Shown: positions 23,735-30,717 of the stretch, one piece after another | Layout: each line of letters begins with the position of its first letter | How positions within the stretch are numbered: the stretch's first letter is position 1 | DNA from: Verrucomicrobiota bacterium | GTDB taxonomy: Bacteria; Verrucomicrobiota; Verrucomicrobiia; Opitutales; Opitutaceae | Direction: 5' to 3' | Length of the DNA stretch: 30,717 nucleotides | NCBI GenBank assembly: GCA_023430565.1 | Contig: JAEZAD010000093.1 | Span: forward strand, 1-30,717 | Made by a program: the position numbers and the translations under genes | Notes under the pieces: model-generated | Databases searched by the model: none | The model's input: only the letters and a program-made list of their open reading frames with translations | Told to the model about the DNA's origin: nothing

Positions 23735-24109
23735 ATGAAAAAACTGATCACCTCCCTCCTCGCTGCCAGCCTCCTGCTCGGCGCCACCGCCCTCACGACC
23801 CAAGCCGCCGAAACCGCGCCGAAGTCCGTCATCCACGTCGTCACCGTATCTTGGAAAGCGGGCACCACCCCCGAGCAAATCCAAGCCGCGCTCGACGGCG
23901 TGAAGGCCCTCCCGAAGAGCTTCCCCGGCATCACGCGCGTCTGGACGAAGTCCATCAAGGTCCAGGGCGGCAAGACCAACGCCATCGTCATGGAGTTCGC
24001 CGACGAAGCCGCCCTCGCGAAATACTCCGGCAGCGACGCCCAGAAGGAGTGGTATAAGGTCTACACCAACATCCGCGAATCGAGCACCACGTTCGACATC
24101 ACGAACTGA
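23735..24109 (+). CDS. Secreted Dabb (stress-responsive alpha/beta-barrel) protein
   Basis: The 124-residue protein has a signal peptide (MKKLITSLLAASLLLGATALTTQAAE) and one Dabb domain. It contains VIHVVTVSWKAGTTPEQIQAALDGVKALPKSFPGI, then the strand TNAIVMEFADEAALAKYSGSDAQKEW, and ends with TTFDITN. Dabb proteins are small ferredoxin-like dimers, mostly of unknown function and sometimes stress-induced. A purine-rich CAGAAAAAAG precedes the ATG and could serve as ribosome site. A strong terminator follows, so the transcript ends here. Confidence 0.88.
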   Translation: MKKLITSLLAASLLLGATALTTQAAETAPKSVIHVVTVSWKAGTTPEQIQAALDGVKALPKSFPGITRVWTKSIKVQGGKTNAIVMEFADEAALAKYSGSDAQKEWYKVYTNIRESSTTFDITN

Positions 24110-24136
24110 TCTCGCTCCCCCTCCGCTCTCTCCCCC

Positions 24137-24168
24137 GGCCGCGCCTCACCGCGCGGCCTTTTTGTTTT
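24137..24168 (+). terminator. Intrinsic terminator after the Dabb gene
   Basis: GGCCGCGC and GCGCGGCC form a perfect 8-bp GC stem with loop CTCACC, followed by TTTTTGTTTT. It begins 28 nt after the stop codon. Confidence 0.93.
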
Positions 24169-24222
24169 CCGTCGTCTCACCTCGGGCGATTCTTCCCGAC
24201 GCACGGAGCGAAACCCTTCGAC

Positions 24223-25092
24223 TCAGCTCAATCGCAGCTCGTCACACGCGATCGTGTAGCGGATCCGCACCTGCGACAGCCACCAACCGAAGTCCCCGAT
24301 CTCCACCCCCGCCTCCTCCATCCAGATCGGCGACGGCAGGTCGGGAATCAATTCGTCCGGCACGCAAAACAGCGAACGCGCCCATCGCGCCGTCGCCAGC
24401 ATCATGCTGAGCTGCCGAAACTCCGGCGGCGCCGCCTCCGGCATCATCTGATACCGCACCGCCGCCGCCACCGCCGGCGAAAAACCCCACAACTCCAGCA
24501 ACGCCGCCCCCGCCTCCGCGTGCGAAAAATTCAGCCACGCCCGCTCCGCCGGCGCAAAATCCAGCGGATACCCGGCCGATTCGAACACCCGCCCCCGCTT
24601 CTCCTTCGCCGCATAACGATCGATCGCCATCAACCCCAGCCCGTGCATTAGCCCCGACGTATACGCATCGCTCCGATCCAGATCGCTGTGCTCCGCGAGA
24701 CTTCCCGCCGCAATCGCGCACGCCACCGCCCGGAACCACACCGACTGCGCCTCCATCCGATACGCCGCCAGCGGCCGACCCACCAGTTGCGACGCCACCG
24801 CAAAGGTCACCAACTCCTGCACCCCCACGATCCCCACCCGCTGAATCGCCTCCACAATCGTATCCACGTGCGCACCACGTCCGAAATGCGCGCTGTTCGC
24901 CATCCGCACCACCCGCGCCGACAACCCCGGTTCCAGCGTCACCACCTCCGCGATTTTCTCGATCGACGTCTCCGGCGCGCGCAACAGCCGCTGCAACGTG
25001 TGCAACACCTTCGGCGCCGGCGGCAAATCGTCCAGCTTGCGCACCAAGAGCTCCGGAGTAGGAGCCGGCTTGAAGAACGGAATCGACAACAC
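24223..25092 (-). CDS. HDOD domain signalling protein
   Basis: The 289-residue product is almost wholly one HDOD domain, which is related to HD phosphohydrolases but usually lacks catalytic residues. Matches include LDDLPPAPKVLHTLQRLLRAPETSIEKIAEVVTLEPGLSARVVRMANSAHFG (the classic entry), IQRVGIVGVQELV, YTSGLMHGLGLMAID, and HAEAGAALLELWGFSPAVAAAVRYQ. HDOD proteins act as regulatory scaffolds in signalling, motility or stress responses. The GTG at 25092 is chosen because GAGGGGG precedes it and the domain begins soon after. An ATG at 25188 is in frame, but it starts inside the ATCCGTG repeat and would add 32 residues unlike the family. It is divergent from the XdhC gene. Confidence 0.87.
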   Translation of the reverse strand: MLSIPFFKPAPTPELLVRKLDDLPPAPKVLHTLQRLLRAPETSIEKIAEVVTLEPGLSARVVRMANSAHFGRGAHVDTIVEAIQRVGIVGVQELVTFAVASQLVGRPLAAYRMEAQSVWFRAVACAIAAGSLAEHSDLDRSDAYTSGLMHGLGLMAIDRYAAKEKRGRVFESAGYPLDFAPAERAWLNFSHAEAGAALLELWGFSPAVAAAVRYQMMPEAAPPEFRQLSMMLATARWARSLFCVPDELIPDLPSPIWMEEAGVEIGDFGWWLSQVRIRYTIACDELRLS

Positions 25093-25176
25093 GACCGCCC
25101 CCTCATCGGCACAAACGCGCCCGACTTGACAGATCGTCCATCGCTTCCACCCGCCGATTCTCCGGACCTTGGCTTT

Positions 25177-25203
25177 ATCCGTGCTCATCCGTGGAATCCG
25201 TGG
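25177..25203. repeat. Triplicated ATCCGTG element
   Basis: ATCCGTG occurs three times, starting at 25177, 25187 and 25196. Elements of this text are, to my knowledge, scattered in several Verrucomicrobia and other genomes. It lies in the divergent gap between the HDOD and XdhC genes and ends 28 nt before the XdhC start. Confidence 0.6.
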
Positions 25204-25230
25204 TCAAACTCCTCCCCGCCCACCGCCGCA

Positions 25231-26031
25231 ATGCTCGACGCGCCCGCCTCCTTCTACGCCCAGCTCGCCACGCTCGAATCCGTCGGCGCACCGTTCGTCT
25301 TCGTCGTTCTCGTCGAATCCCTCGGCAGCACCCCCCAGGACACGGGCGCGAAAATGCTCGTCACACCCGCCGGCCTCCACACCGGCACTGTCGGCGGCGG
25401 CCGCGTCGAAGCCCAGGCCATCGACTTCGCCCAACAACTCCTCGCCACCGCCGGCCCCGCCGCTGCCACACCCCGCTTCGTCACGTGGACGTTGAAAACC
25501 GACGTCGGCATGACCTGCGGCGGCTCCGTCAAACTCTACTTCGAGCCCCATCCCGCCGGCGGCGCCGCCTGGCCCATCGTCATCTTCGGCGCCGGCCACA
25601 TCGCGCAAGCCCTCCTCCCCGTCCTCCTCCCGCTCCGCTGCTCGATTTCCATCTACGATACCCGCCCCGAGTGGCTCGCCAGACTTCCGCGCGCCTGGAA
25701 TCTCCACGCCCACCACGTCGCCGATCTCGCGCCCGTCATCGACACGCTCCCCGCCGACGCCTCCGTCCTCTGCATGACGCAGGGCCATAAAACCGACCGT
25801 CCCATCCTCCACCGCGCGCTCGCCACACGAAACTTTCCCTATCTCGGCTGCATCGGCAGCAACGCCAAAGCCGCCGTCCTCCGCCGCGAGCTCGTCGCCG
25901 ACGGCCTTACCCCCGAGCGCGTCACTCAATTCCACTGCCCCCTCGGGCTCGATTTCGGCACCAACCACCCGCACGAAATCGCCCTCAGCATCGCCGCCCA
26001 ACTCCTCACCGAACGCGACCGCCCCCGGTAG
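25231..26031 (+). CDS. xdhC: XdhC-family molybdenum cofactor insertion/maturation protein
   Basis: The 266-residue protein has both parts of the XdhC/CoxI family. The N-terminal domain has FVFVVLVESLGSTPQDTGAKMLV and TGTVGGGRVEAQAI, with TDVGMTCGGSVKLYFEP, whose Cys lies in the conserved MxCGG motif. The C-terminal Rossmann-like domain has IVIFGAGHIAQALLPVL, YDTRPEWL, VLCMTQGHKTDRPIL and FPYLGCIGSNAKAAVLRREL, ending with the usual GLDFGTNHPHEIALSIAAQLL. XdhC binds molybdenum cofactor, helps its sulfuration, and inserts it into xanthine dehydrogenase. The enzyme gene is next door but on the opposite strand, converging tail to tail, so the two are not co-transcribed as in many bacteria. Confidence 0.92.
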   Translation: MLDAPASFYAQLATLESVGAPFVFVVLVESLGSTPQDTGAKMLVTPAGLHTGTVGGGRVEAQAIDFAQQLLATAGPAAATPRFVTWTLKTDVGMTCGGSVKLYFEPHPAGGAAWPIVIFGAGHIAQALLPVLLPLRCSISIYDTRPEWLARLPRAWNLHAHHVADLAPVIDTLPADASVLCMTQGHKTDRPILHRALATRNFPYLGCIGSNAKAAVLRRELVADGLTPERVTQFHCPLGLDFGTNHPHEIALSIAAQLLTERDRPR

Positions 26032-26051
26032 GGTGGGTCTCCGACCCGCCC
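26031..26051 (+). repeat. GGGTGGGTC hairpin at the 3' end of xdhC
   Basis: GGGTGGGTC, TCC and GACCCGCCC form a hairpin (with one G-U pair) that overlaps the last base of the xdhC stop codon. It is the same hairpin family as the GH5 terminator at 18987-19009 but lacks the T-run. It may cap the transcript without acting as an efficient terminator. Confidence 0.7.
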
Positions 26052-26108
26052 TCAAACACGGTTCATTGTTTCAACCAGCGCATGCAATGAACGCGCGTTG
26101 AAGCTTGT

Positions 26109-29975
<3,867 letters not shown>

Positions 29976-30032
29976 GGGAGACCGATGTCAGCAAATCCCG
30001 CGCCGGGCAAACCGAACTCCGTCCACTTCTTC

Positions 30033-30061
30033 GTGATCGCGAGCGCCAGCGAGTGGCGCTC
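30033..30061. repeat. REP-like hairpin between xanthine dehydrogenase and ureidoglycine aminohydrolase genes
   Basis: GAGCGCC (30041-30047), loop AGCGAGT and GGCGCTC (30055-30061) form a perfect 7-bp stem. With the preceding GTGATCGC the element resembles the GTCAT...GAGCG...AGCGA repeat family at 7791 and 21930. It lies in the 98-bp gap between two same-strand genes of one pathway, where a hairpin could adjust relative mRNA levels. Confidence 0.5.
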
Positions 30062-30073
30062 CGCCGCCACCCC

Positions 30074-30717
30074 TCACAACGCCGCCCGGTTCACATCCTT
30101 GTAATACAGGTAGCTCGCCGGCGCCTTCCCCATCGCCACGAACCACTGCGGACAATACGGCGCCATCCAGATCGCATCGCCCGCCGCCACCGGATACCAC
30201 GAATCTTCCAACCGATACACGCCCTGTCCCGCCAGCATCAGGAGGCCGTGTTCCATCACGTGCGTCTCCACAAAGGGCAGGGTCGCGCCCGGCTGATACG
30301 TGAAAATGTTCACCGCCAGATCGAACTCCGGCGCATCCGGCATCAACACCTGCAGCCGCGCATCCGGGTCGCCCAGAAACGGCTCGCCCTTCACCGTCGC
30401 CGCCTCGCCGAAAATCGCCGCCGGTCCCGCCACGCCCGCCAGCGGCTCATACTTCTTCTGAAACAGCGTCAGCCGCGTCCCCGCCTTCGGGCCTTTCAAC
30501 GCCCACGCCTCCCCCGCCGGCACAAAAAAATAGCCGCCCGCCCCCAACTTTTCCTTCCGCCCGCCGATCGTCACCACCGCCCCACCCGTTTCGAAATATC
30601 CCACCGTCTCCACCTCGCTCGCATCCATCGCCGCACTTCCACCCGTCTCAAACGTCACCAGCAACTGCGAAAACCGCGCCCCCATCGCCGGATTGATCAA
30701 CACCACCGCCGCCGCTC
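30074..30717 (-). CDS. allE: (S)-ureidoglycine aminohydrolase, N-terminus cut by window edge
   Basis: The frame is open to the right edge, and 214 codons are visible. It matches the bicupin AllE/UGlyAH family, including the first cupin with VGYFETGGAVVTIGGRKEKLGAGGYFFVPAGEAW and the second with NIFTYQPGATLPFVETHVMEHGLLMLAGQGVYRL. The metal ligands of the known enzyme (Glu, His, His in ETHVMEH, and a later Gln in CPQWF) are present. The ending YLYYKDVNRAAL matches E. coli AllE (YIYSKDCNRDVEI). About 50 N-terminal residues should lie beyond the window. The enzyme converts (S)-ureidoglycine to ureidoglycolate and ammonia after allantoate in purine breakdown. It is upstream of xanthine dehydrogenase on the same strand, so a purine-use operon continuing to the right is likely. 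Confidence 0.93.
   Translation of the reverse strand, partial: AAAVVLINPAMGARFSQLLVTFETGGSAAMDASEVETVGYFETGGAVVTIGGRKEKLGAGGYFFVPAGEAWALKGPKAGTRLTLFQKKYEPLAGVAGPAAIFGEAATVKGEPFLGDPDARLQVLMPDAPEFDLAVNIFTYQPGATLPFVETHVMEHGLLMLAGQGVYRLEDSWYPVAAGDAIWMAPYCPQWFVAMGKAPASYLYYKDVNRAAL

Overview
The window is a GC-rich bacterial chromosome segment. Gene content points to Verrucomicrobiota, most likely Opitutaceae. The evidence is a tandem of duplicated orphan MacB/FtsX permeases, a C-terminal domain on the PhoD-like protein of a type I associate with secreted Verrucomicrobia proteins, a TonB-dependent receptor with an Opitutaceae-style N-terminus, many secreted hydrolases, and weak Shine-Dalgarno sites. 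The taxonomy is inference from protein style, not from a marker gene. I see no tRNA, rRNA, CRISPR array, phage or transposase.

Layout. 1-3477: the end of one orphan permease, a second full one, then a secreted DUF4097-like repeat protein. 3814-6234: a membrane hybrid histidine kinase (MASE1-PAS-HisKA-HATPase-REC). 6392-9210: a pair of secreted M16 peptidases, the first with the zinc motif and the second without. 9379-9972 (minus): a pRiA4b ORF-3-like protein. 10150-12679 (minus): a TonB-dependent receptor behind a TPP riboswitch, so probably an outer-membrane thiamin importer. 13025-17564: a small membrane protein (plus), then on the minus strand DUF885, ExoD-like and PhoD-like genes. 17910-21893 (plus): a secreted GH5 glycosidase and a large secreted glycosidase-like protein with a C-terminal carbohydrate-binding-like domain; the latter is preceded by two identical operator-like palindromes. 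22036-25092: a DUF4440-like protein, a ThuA-like protein, a Dabb protein and an HDOD protein. 25231-30717: purine catabolism, with XdhC, single-chain xanthine dehydrogenase, and a partial (S)-ureidoglycine aminohydrolase at the right edge.

The most unusual feature is a set of short periodic sequences between genes or at their 3' ends. Four loci are built from 7-nt units (132-219, 9249-9360, 22064-22098, 26123-26157) and one from 6-nt units (10033-10126). Three of the five are large inverted repeats in which both arms keep the period. The clearest one is 112 nt, exactly 16 heptads. At two loci the periodic DNA encodes the last residues of a gene. Other dispersed repeats are a 28-bp element present twice (7791, 21930) with two degenerate relatives, a GGGYGGGTC hairpin used at two gene ends, and an ATCCGTG triplicate. 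These are the best candidates here for something poorly described.

Functionally the window reads as a scavenging chromosome region: thiamin uptake under riboswitch control, polysaccharide breakdown by secreted glycosidases, peptide and phosphoester hydrolysis at the cell surface, and use of purines as a nitrogen source.
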